From positions 310,001 to 374,000 of the forward strand of contig NZ_CP024091.1 of assembly GCF_002736205.1 (NCBI RefSeq): a stretch of 64,000 bases of DNA, read 5' to 3'. The notes beneath the pieces were generated by a model. That model was not told the DNA's origin. It saw nothing but the letters and a program-made list of their open reading frames with translations, and searched no databases. Positions within the stretch are counted from its first letter, which is position 1; each line of letters opens with the position of its first letter. The stretch comes from Pedobacter ginsengisoli. Its GTDB lineage: Bacteria > Bacteroidota > Bacteroidia > Sphingobacteriales > Sphingobacteriaceae. Shown piece after piece: positions 17,364 through 24,704 of this stretch. The translations under genes and the position numbers were made by a program.

Positions 17364-18170
17364 TCATTCTTTAAGTTCAGCATAAGTTATTTTAAAAGTT
17401 TGTTTGCTTTGGGTTATTGTAAGCTGTTTAGGATAATCATCAGTATTGTATTGATAATTGAAATCAGTATCCTCAGATGGCTTATCTGTATTTAAATAGC
17501 TTAATCTATTGTTTTTATCTGCGCAGAAAAAACTGTACCCCATTTCAAGAAATAAAAGCTGGGCATGTTTTACATTCTTGAAGATCCCATTTTTTTGATC
17601 ATGGGTATATTTAATAGGGGTCGTTTCAGCAGCGCCATTTTTCACAACTATGTCTGAAAGATTTCCTGCTATGGTATATGACCAGGAACTTTCTTTATAA
17701 GGATATGAAGGACCATTGCCAGATGCTAAAATAGAGACGAGCTGTTCATTAATATCTCGTTTTAATATTAAGGAACCAGTAGGGGAGCTTACCCGGCCAT
17801 CTACATCAAAAAACGTAGCTTTTATATCTTGAGAAGTTGTCTTTGTGAAATAAATCGCTTCAAAAACGATATTGTTTTTGTGCTTAAATATATATGGTAA
17901 TTGGCTTTCATAAGTGACTTTGACACTGTAGCCGTTGGAACTATTAACTTCAGAAATAAAAGCTGTGTTCTCAATGTATTTGAGGTTAATGCTCAGGTTT
18001 TCTGATTCAAATTTTATAGGGATCAATTGTTTTTTGACAGGGTCTGTAATGACCGGTTTATCTGTTTCTACAGGTTTTTCCTCTTTGCGAATTTTTCTCT
18101 TTTTACAAGAAACGATTAAAAATATAAGTCCAATCGCTGCAAGTGTGTATTTAAACTTTAATGTAGTCAT
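17364..18170 (-). CDS. Hypothetical lipoprotein
   Basis: A 268-residue predicted lipoprotein (signal ending LIFLIVSC, Cys22) with a charged linker of Lys, Glu, Thr and Pro up to about residue 50. The rest looks like beta-rich repeats: segments such as LPYIFKHKNN, SWSYTIAGNLSDIVVKNG and LSYLNTDKPSEDTDFNYQYN. These are reminiscent of YD-like or DUF4595-type secreted proteins of Bacteroidetes, but the match is not firm. It is convergent with the aminopeptidase gene with only two bases between the stop codons. No function can be assigned. Confidence 0.6.
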   Translation of the reverse strand: MTTLKFKYTLAAIGLIFLIVSCKKRKIRKEEKPVETDKPVITDPVKKQLIPIKFESENLSINLKYIENTAFISEVNSSNGYSVKVTYESQLPYIFKHKNNIVFEAIYFTKTTSQDIKATFFDVDGRVSSPTGSLILKRDINEQLVSILASGNGPSYPYKESSWSYTIAGNLSDIVVKNGAAETTPIKYTHDQKNGIFKNVKHAQLLFLEMGYSFFCADKNNRLSYLNTDKPSEDTDFNYQYNTDDYPKQLTITQSKQTFKITYAELKE

Positions 18171-18349
18171 CAGTTATCTTAAATGTTAGCTAATAATAAG
18201 CGTCAAACATATTTATAAATATCGTTTAAAACAAATTAAATTTCTTTATAGTTTTGTATTAAATTCTTTTAAAGAAATATAATTATTTTTACAGAATTGT
18301 AACTGGATTGAAATAATGATAAAAGTATTGATGGAAATATGTTCTAAAG

Positions 18350-18381
18350 TTGGGTTCCTGCACTTAAAACACGTACTTTTG
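18350..18381 (+). promoter_or_regulatory. Predicted promoter of cydAB
   Basis: TTG at 18350-18352 and TACTTTTG at 18374-18381 fit the Bacteroidetes -33/-7 pattern (TTG, about 21 bases, TAnnTTTG). The predicted start would give a leader of about 38 bases before cydA. The 255-base gap upstream of cydA otherwise shows only AT-rich sequence. Confidence 0.5.
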
Positions 18382-18425
18382 CTTAACTATTTCTTTTAGC
18401 GACTAACGTTTATTACATCCTAACT

Positions 18426-19754
18426 ATGGACGATTTTTTAGCTGCCCGACTCCAGATGGCCTTCTCTCTTGGCTTTCACATTGTTTTTGCTTGTATTGGT
18501 ATGGTAATGCCTTTTTTTATGTCAGTTGCCCATTTTTATTGGCTAAAAACGAAAAAGGTCGTCTATAAAGACGTTACAAAAGCCTGGAGTAAGGGAGTAG
18601 CAATTTTTTTTGCTACAGGGGCTGTTTCCGGAACGGTATTGTCATTTGAACTGGGGCTCTTGTGGCCGACTTTTATGGAGCACGCAGGTCCTATATTTGG
18701 AATGCCGTTTTCTTTAGAGGGGACGGCATTTTTTATTGAAGCAATAGCCCTGGGCTTTTATTTATATGGTTGGGACAAGCTCAATAAATGGTTTCATTGG
18801 TTTACCGGTGTGGTTGTAGGAATAAGTGGATTACTTTCGGGAATCTTAGTAGTAGCGGCAAATGCCTGGATGAACAGCCCGGCAGGATTCGATTTTGTTG
18901 ATGGAAAGTATATAAATATTGATCCAATAAAGGCAATGTTTAATGAAGCCTGGTTTTCTCAGGCGCTACATATGTCGGTAGCCGCATTTGTGTCAACTGG
19001 GTTTGCCGTAGCAGGGGTACATGCTGTAATGATTCTCAGGGGAAAAAATGTACTCTTTCACAGCAAAGCTTTTAAAATAGCTGCTGTGTTTGGAACCGTT
19101 GCTGCTTGCTTGCAACCTATAAGTGGTGATATTTCTGCAAAAGATGTTGCTCATCGTCAACCTGCTAAGCTTGCAGCTATGGAGGCCCATTTTCATACTG
19201 AAAGAAATGCACCATTAATTATTGGTGGGATACCTGATACTGCGAATAAAAAGGTTGATTATGCCATTAAAATTCCAGGATTACTAAGCTTTATGACTAC
19301 TGGAGATTTTAATGGTGAAGTTAAGGGCCTTGATGTTATTCCAAAAGAAGATCACCCTCCTGTAGCAGTAACGCATTATGCATTTCAAGTTATGGTTGGA
19401 CTTGGTGTGGCGATGGTATTAATTGCTTTATTGTACTTTTTAGCACTTTATAAAAAGAAGCAGTGGCTTAAGAGCAGATGGCTGTTGAAGCTTTTTGTTA
19501 TCGCAACACCCATGGGATTCATAGCGCTGGAAGCCGGGTGGACAGTAACAGAAGTTGGTAGACAACCCTGGATTATCAATGGGGTTATGCGGACTTCGGA
19601 TGCAGTAACTCCAATGCCAGGAATCGCTTATTCATTTTATCTCTTTACTGCGGTATACATTTCATTAGCTATTATAGTGAGTTTACTGCTGTATCGTCAG
19701 ATTACTATGGTTGGCAAATTATATGACTCTACTTCCAAACTACCTAAAAATTAA
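18426..19754 (+). CDS. cydA: Cytochrome bd-type quinol oxidase subunit I
   Basis: A 442-residue inner-membrane heme subunit of cytochrome bd oxidase, which oxidises quinol and reduces oxygen to water. The N-terminal ARLQMAFSLGFHIVFACIGM carries the axial His, GTVLSFELGLLWP and the LEGTAFFIEAIALGFYLYGW helix follow, then QALHMSVAAF with a second His ligand. The Q-loop KLAAMEAHFHTERNAPL is recognisable, and GRQPWIINGVMRTSDAVTP is the diagnostic end motif. The protein is shorter than the roughly 520-residue E. coli CydA, placing it with the short-Q-loop (CydA-S, sometimes called CIO) group. cydB begins four bases after its stop. No cydX-sized peptide was seen after cydB. Confidence 0.95.
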   Translation: MDDFLAARLQMAFSLGFHIVFACIGMVMPFFMSVAHFYWLKTKKVVYKDVTKAWSKGVAIFFATGAVSGTVLSFELGLLWPTFMEHAGPIFGMPFSLEGTAFFIEAIALGFYLYGWDKLNKWFHWFTGVVVGISGLLSGILVVAANAWMNSPAGFDFVDGKYINIDPIKAMFNEAWFSQALHMSVAAFVSTGFAVAGVHAVMILRGKNVLFHSKAFKIAAVFGTVAACLQPISGDISAKDVAHRQPAKLAAMEAHFHTERNAPLIIGGIPDTANKKVDYAIKIPGLLSFMTTGDFNGEVKGLDVIPKEDHPPVAVTHYAFQVMVGLGVAMVLIALLYFLALYKKKQWLKSRWLLKLFVIATPMGFIALEAGWTVTEVGRQPWIINGVMRTSDAVTPMPGIAYSFYLFTAVYISLAIIVSLLLYRQITMVGKLYDSTSKLPKN

Positions 19755-19758
19755 TGCT

Positions 19759-20778
19759 ATGATCTATGTTGTTATTGTTTTCTTGTGGACTTCAATTTTA
19801 TTATATATTCTATTAGGTGGGGCAGATTTTGGAGCGGGTATTATAGAGTTGTTTACTTCGAAAGGTAATCGCTCTAAAACACGTAAAACTATGTATGATG
19901 CAATCGGCCCAATCTGGGAAGCAAACCATATGTGGTTAATTATTGCTATTGTTATCCTTTTTGTAGGTTTTCCTAAAATTTATACTACTGTTTCAATTTA
20001 TCTGCATATACCACTAGTGTGTATGTTGCTTGGTATTATTGCACGAGGAACAGCATTTGTATTTAGGAACTACGATGCTGTAAAGGATGATATGCAGAAG
20101 CTGTATACCCCAATTTTTGTTTACTCAAGCTTAATTACTCCATTTTTTCTAGGAATAATTGCTGCTAGTTCAGTATCTGGCCAGATAGATGTACAAGCTA
20201 AAGATTTTCTGTCAGCCTATGTTTTTAGCTGGTTAAACTGGTTCTCTGTTTCTGTTGGTATCTTTACAGTTAGTATTTGCGGCTTTTTGGCAACAATTTT
20301 TATAATAGGACAGGCAGCTAATGATGATGACAGGAATTTCTTTGTAAGAAAGGCACGACGCACAATTTATACTGTAATGTTTTGCGGAGCACTAGTTTTT
20401 GTTGCAGCATATCAAGAAAATATTCCATTAGCCAACTGGATTTTTGGAGATACTTTAGGTTTGATTGCTATTATTGCAGCTAGTATTTCGTTAGTTATAA
20501 TGTTTTTCTTACTTCAGCGTAAGAAGCCAAGATTTCTTCGTGTTCTTGCGGGGTTTCAGGTTACCATGATCCTATTTGCAGCTACTTACAGCCATTTTCC
20601 CGATATTGTATTGCTTAAAAATGGAACCAATCTATCGCTGCTGATTCATCAGGGACAAGCAAAAGCGATAGATACATTAGGTTATGCTTTATTAATTGGC
20701 AGTATATTCATTTTGCCTGCCCTTGTTTATCTGATCTATATATTTCAACAAAAAAAGAAATTGCCGGAAACTCAATAA
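19759..20778 (+). CDS. cydB: Cytochrome bd-type quinol oxidase subunit II
   Basis: A 339-residue partner of CydA with about eight to nine membrane helices. Typical segments are FLWTSILLYILLGGADFGAG at the start, GPIWEANHMWLI, FPKIYTTVSIYLHIPL and RGTAFVFRNY. An open frame extends upstream into cydA, but the ATG at 19759, four bases after the cydA stop, gives the family start. The subunit carries no heme of its own and stabilises the oxidase. It is co-transcribed with cydA from the promoter near 18350, and its presence indicates growth at low oxygen tension. Confidence 0.94.
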   Translation: MIYVVIVFLWTSILLYILLGGADFGAGIIELFTSKGNRSKTRKTMYDAIGPIWEANHMWLIIAIVILFVGFPKIYTTVSIYLHIPLVCMLLGIIARGTAFVFRNYDAVKDDMQKLYTPIFVYSSLITPFFLGIIAASSVSGQIDVQAKDFLSAYVFSWLNWFSVSVGIFTVSICGFLATIFIIGQAANDDDRNFFVRKARRTIYTVMFCGALVFVAAYQENIPLANWIFGDTLGLIAIIAASISLVIMFFLLQRKKPRFLRVLAGFQVTMILFAATYSHFPDIVLLKNGTNLSLLIHQGQAKAIDTLGYALLIGSIFILPALVYLIYIFQQKKKLPETQ

Positions 20779-20942
20779 TTCTCTTTTTATAGAATTGTTA
20801 TAGGGTAATAGTTTTTGTTGAAAGGGAAAGTTAATTGTAACAAGAATATTAACAAATAAACCTGCTTATTAGGATTAAACCTAAGCAAGTTTGGTGAGTC
20901 ATAGTTTCAAAGCTATAGTTAATGACAAAACTTTCACCAAAT

Positions 20943-21809
20943 ATGAGATCAATATTCTTAAAAATTACAGTAAATACTTTATTAATTGCAGGTTTTTGTA
21001 TGACTGTGCAGGCTCAGAAACTTAAAGATGTGCAGGAGGTAAGTATAAGTGCTCCGGCAAACATAAAGGTTGACGGTAGAAACACTGAGTGGAACGATAC
21101 TTTTCAGGCTGAAAATAAAAGAACAGGTATTTTTTATACTATAAGTAACGATGATAAGAATTTATACTTGGTTATTAAGTCTACTGATGTGGCAAATAAT
21201 ACAAAAATTCTTGCCGGAGGCATTACGTTAGCAATAAATACTGAAGGTAAAAAAAGAGAAAAGGAAAGTATTACACTTACATACCCTTTAATTAACCGAC
21301 CTGCTCAAGGTGGTGGACAGGGAGGTGGAAGACGCCAAATGGGAGCTGTAGCAGGTTTTGCAATTGGTAGAGGGGGCAGTGGTAGTACTCAAACACCTGA
21401 ACAAAGAGATTCTATGATGGCTGTGATGCAAAAAAGGCAACTTAGCCAGGTGAAAGAGATTAAGATTAACGGATTTAAAAAAACCACTGATACCCTTATT
21501 TCTATTTATAACGATTTAGGGATTAAAGCATATTCTAGTATTGGAAATGACAAAGCATTCTTTTATGAATTGGCAATTCCTTTAGATGAGCTTGGAATTT
21601 CGAAAGATACCCCAAAAGAATTTGCATATAATATTAAGGTGAATGGTTTGCAATTACAGGGACTAGATGGGGGTGGAAGAGGTGGCTTTGGGGGCAATAG
21701 AGGTGGTGGTGGAGGTGGTGGTGGAAACTTCGGCCCAAGAGGTTCTGGAATAGATTTTCAGGAATTAACCAGTCCAACAGATTTTTGGGGAAAGTATATC
21801 CTTAAATAA
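20943..21809 (+). CDS. Exported CBM9/DOMON-like protein with Gly/RGG-rich tracts
   Basis: A 288-residue secreted protein from the ATG at 20943 (another ATG lies at 20922). The signal peptide ends near VQAQ. The opening of the mature protein, ISAPANIKVDGRNTEWNDTF, and FYTISNDDKNLYLVIKSTD resemble the start of family-9 carbohydrate-binding or DOMON-like beta-sandwich domains. Two low-complexity tracts break the fold: a Gly/Gln/Arg run near residue 122 (AQGGGQGGGRRQ) and a long Gly/Arg/Asn run around residues 243-265. The last residues, DFQELTSPTDFWGKYILK, look structured. The following outer-membrane protein starts 49 bases later and ends in a similar RGG-rich tail, so they may act together. 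No enzymatic residues are recognisable. Confidence 0.65.
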   Translation: MRSIFLKITVNTLLIAGFCMTVQAQKLKDVQEVSISAPANIKVDGRNTEWNDTFQAENKRTGIFYTISNDDKNLYLVIKSTDVANNTKILAGGITLAINTEGKKREKESITLTYPLINRPAQGGGQGGGRRQMGAVAGFAIGRGGSGSTQTPEQRDSMMAVMQKRQLSQVKEIKINGFKKTTDTLISIYNDLGIKAYSSIGNDKAFFYELAIPLDELGISKDTPKEFAYNIKVNGLQLQGLDGGGRGGFGGNRGGGGGGGGNFGPRGSGIDFQELTSPTDFWGKYILK

Positions 21810-21858
21810 GCTTTTACATAGATACTATTCACACACAAAATAAACCACACAAACAAAA

Positions 21859-24639
21859 ATGAATTATTTATATAATGCATTGAAATCTGGTATTGTATTA
21901 CTTGTATTGATATTCAGTTCTGGTGTACTTTATGCTCAGGTCCAAACAAAGGAACAAAACCCTCCACCCCCATTGCCTACAAGAGAAATAAGTGGAATTG
22001 TAAAGGATTCTACTGATCTAGGAGTAATTGGGGCTACTGTTAGTTTAACCTCAGATAAGGACACGCTAAAAACAAGCACTAATACTGATGGGATATTCGT
22101 ATTCAGGAATGTTAAGTCGGCTACCTATGTTATAGTGGTACAGAGTATTGGTTATATTAAAACGCCGGCAATGCGCTTTAAACAAAACGATACAAGCCCA
22201 AGAATTGTAATGGACCCAATAGTTCTGAAAGAAGAACGGAACACTTTAAATGAAGTTGTTATTAATGGAACTCCGTCTATTACCTATAAAACGGATACTG
22301 TTGAATATAAGGCCAGTGATTACATTGTAAGAAAGAATGCAACTGTAGATGAGCTTCTGAAAAAGATGGAGGGTATGGAGGTAGGTAATGATGGAAGTTT
22401 AGTGCACCAGGGAGAGGCAGTGACTAAGGCCAAATTGAATGGAAAGGAATATCTTGGAGGTGACATTGCGAATGCAATTAAGAATCTTCCAGCTGAGATT
22501 GTTGATAAAATTCAGATCGTTGATGACTATGGTGATCAGGCAGCTCGTACAGGGGTAAAGGATGGTGACCCTCAAAAGATACTGAATATCACTACAAGAA
22601 CAGATAAATCTGTTGGAAATATGATGAATCTGCACACCGCTGGAGGAAGTAACGAAAGAAAAGAAGCCGGATTGTTTGCTACGCGGATTAACGGAAATCA
22701 ACAGATTGGGCTAAACGGGAATTATAATGATGCAATTAATCTTAATGCACTAAGCGGCTCAACAAAGAATGCAAATGCGAGATTTAGTTTGCGTGATAAA
22801 ATCGGGAAAAAAATAGAGTATAATTTGGGTTATCAATTTCAAAATTCCAATGGCGATAATTTAAATGAAACCGAATCTCTAAGTATTTTAAATAATGGAC
22901 AATTACATTCCAATAGTTCGAACACAGGTCTGCAAAAGTCGAATAATCATAATCTTAAGCTTGAATTTGAAGTGAATCTGGATTCAAGTAATTATCTTAA
23001 AGTTGTCCCCACCTTCCAATCTAATTCTACCACTAATAATGGTTCCTCTACTTTAAGTCAAAGGGGGAGTAGTCTTTCAATGGGGCTGGATCAGGATCGC
23101 CGCATAACAAATTCAAATTCTAGCACGGCACCTCAATTTGGTATCTCTACTTTTTATCAGCATCTATTTAAAAAATACAGAAGGAATTTTTCAGCACAGA
23201 TAGATTTGAATAAAAATAATCAGGATAACGAGCAGGAAAGATATAATTTCACAACTTTTTATACTGAAGCGGCACAAGATGGTAAAGATTCTATAATTAA
23301 TCAGATCATAGCGCGTAAGAATCGACGTGATAATTATCGTGGAAGCATGACTTATGTGGAACCTCTCGGAGTAAATACTCAATTTGAAGTGAATGCCCAG
23401 GTAAATTATAATGGGTATGATAATACTGCAACTACAAGAGATATTTTAGGGGAGGGTGTTTCTGGTGGTATTATAGACTCATTAAGTAACATTTATAACT
23501 ATTCCTTTACACAGGGCCGCGTTGCATTGAATTTTAGATACGGAATGGCCAATACTTCTAAAGTTCGTTTTTCTGTTGGGTTAACAGGTGTGCCGGCATT
23601 ACTATCCGGTACTAAGGTAAGTCTTGGTACAACAACAAACCGGAGTAGCTTTAACCTGATTCCTATTGCAAGATTTGAATACCGCTGGAGCAGGCAGCAA
23701 AGAGTATCTTTAAACTACTCAGGGAATGCAGTAGAACCAACATTTGATCAGATACAACCAGTTAGGGATGTTACAAATCCAAATAATCCTGTTATTGGTA
23801 ATCCGGATCTGATTGCCACTTTTGTGCACACTTTAAGAGGTGATTACAATAATTATATTGCAAACTCAAAGCTCAATCTTTCACTAAATTTAAATGGGGC
23901 ATATACAAAAAATGCTGTTATCAGAAATGTGGAGACCGTAGATAATCCAGATCCAAACCTTCCTGGTAGTAAAATTAATGAAACACACTTTTTGAATGTT
24001 AGTGGGGTATATAGACTGACGGGTAATTACAATATTAGTAAACAACTGAACAATAGAAAGTATAATTTGCAACTTAACGGTACAGTGAGTTATAATCACA
24101 GCTTGAGCATGAGGGACGGTATATTGAATACTACTAATATTACCACTTTAGATCAGCGCTTTGGTCCAAAAATTAATCCTACAGAATGGTTCGAAATTAA
24201 TCCGAACATCGGATACAAAAATGAAAAATCCAATTCAACGCTTCGTTCCGGTAATAACGAAATCAATACCCTTTCTCTTAATTTAGATGGAAGAGTATAT
24301 TTATGGGATGTATGGATGTTTGGATACAATGGAAGTAAACAATTCATAAATGGTATAGTTGGGAATACAAATAATAGCCCTTTAGTGATAAATGCAAGTT
24401 TGGAACGGCAGCTATTTAATCGTAGAGGCCAGATCACGTTTCAGGCATTTGACATTTTAAATCAGAATAATTTTCTGAGGACGCAACAGCCTGATGATGG
24501 CGGTTATATAAATACAAGAGTAAATCCTATAAGCCGGTATTTTATGCTTAAACTGAGTATGAGATTACAAAAATGGTCTGGGGCCCAAGGGCGTGGTGGT
24601 AGAGGCATTATGCGACGGGGTGACGGAAGCTTCATGTAA
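21859..24639 (+). CDS. Outer-membrane beta-barrel protein, TonB-receptor-like with CarboxypepD_reg domain
   Basis: A 926-residue outer-membrane protein. After a signal peptide (VLYAQ near residue 27) there is a carboxypeptidase-regulatory-like domain (about residues 42-125, ISGIVKDSTDLGVIGATVSL), a plug-like segment (VDELLKKMEGMEVGNDGSLV, ADIVDK-type helix near NLPAEIVDKIQIVDDYG) and a long barrel rich in alternating aromatic strands. It belongs to the outer-membrane beta-barrel group related to TonB receptors but not to the SusC family, because the SusC-type RVRG plug signature is absent. The C-terminus is an unusual Arg/Gly tail (AQGRGGRGIMRRGDGSFM) rather than the usual aromatic end. It is co-directional with the CBM9-like gene and ends at a strong terminator. 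Confidence 0.75.
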   Translation: MNYLYNALKSGIVLLVLIFSSGVLYAQVQTKEQNPPPPLPTREISGIVKDSTDLGVIGATVSLTSDKDTLKTSTNTDGIFVFRNVKSATYVIVVQSIGYIKTPAMRFKQNDTSPRIVMDPIVLKEERNTLNEVVINGTPSITYKTDTVEYKASDYIVRKNATVDELLKKMEGMEVGNDGSLVHQGEAVTKAKLNGKEYLGGDIANAIKNLPAEIVDKIQIVDDYGDQAARTGVKDGDPQKILNITTRTDKSVGNMMNLHTAGGSNERKEAGLFATRINGNQQIGLNGNYNDAINLNALSGSTKNANARFSLRDKIGKKIEYNLGYQFQNSNGDNLNETESLSILNNGQLHSNSSNTGLQKSNNHNLKLEFEVNLDSSNYLKVVPTFQSNSTTNNGSSTLSQRGSSLSMGLDQDRRITNSNSSTAPQFGISTFYQHLFKKYRRNFSAQIDLNKNNQDNEQERYNFTTFYTEAAQDGKDSIINQIIARKNRRDNYRGSMTYVEPLGVNTQFEVNAQVNYNGYDNTATTRDILGEGVSGGIIDSLSNIYNYSFTQGRVALNFRYGMANTSKVRFSVGLTGVPALLSGTKVSLGTTTNRSSFNLIPIARFEYRWSRQQRVSLNYSGNAVEPTFDQIQPVRDVTNPNNPVIGNPDLIATFVHTLRGDYNNYIANSKLNLSLNLNGAYTKNAVIRNVETVDNPDPNLPGSKINETHFLNVSGVYRLTGNYNISKQLNNRKYNLQLNGTVSYNHSLSMRDGILNTTNITTLDQRFGPKINPTEWFEINPNIGYKNEKSNSTLRSGNNEINTLSLNLDGRVYLWDVWMFGYNGSKQFINGIVGNTNNSPLVINASLERQLFNRRGQITFQAFDILNQNNFLRTQQPDDGGYINTRVNPISRYFMLKLSMRLQKWSGAQGRGGRGIMRRGDGSFM

Positions 24640-24648
24640 GATCTGATC

Positions 24649-24692
24649 AAAAATCCGTACTTTGGGAAACTAACCAAATACGGATTTTTTGT
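24649..24692 (+). terminator. Rho-independent terminator after the barrel gene
   Basis: AAAAATCCGTA (24649-24659) pairs with TACGGATTTTT (24679-24689). An inner TTTGG/CCAAA adds five pairs after a one-base bulge, and a T-run follows. The next gene starts only 15 bases later, so its promoter must lie within or upstream of this hairpin; a TACTTTG at 24658-24664 is a possible -7-like element. Confidence 0.8.
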
Positions 24693-24704
24693 TCGTTCTT
24701 ACTT

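Noticed and set aside
20776..20795. Terminator after cydB (AATTCT/AGAATT hairpin)
   Set aside because: Short AT-only stem with no T-run after it.
21306..21740. Tandem DNA repeat in the Gly-rich gene
   Set aside because: GGT/GGA codon runs explain it; there is no regular repeat unit.
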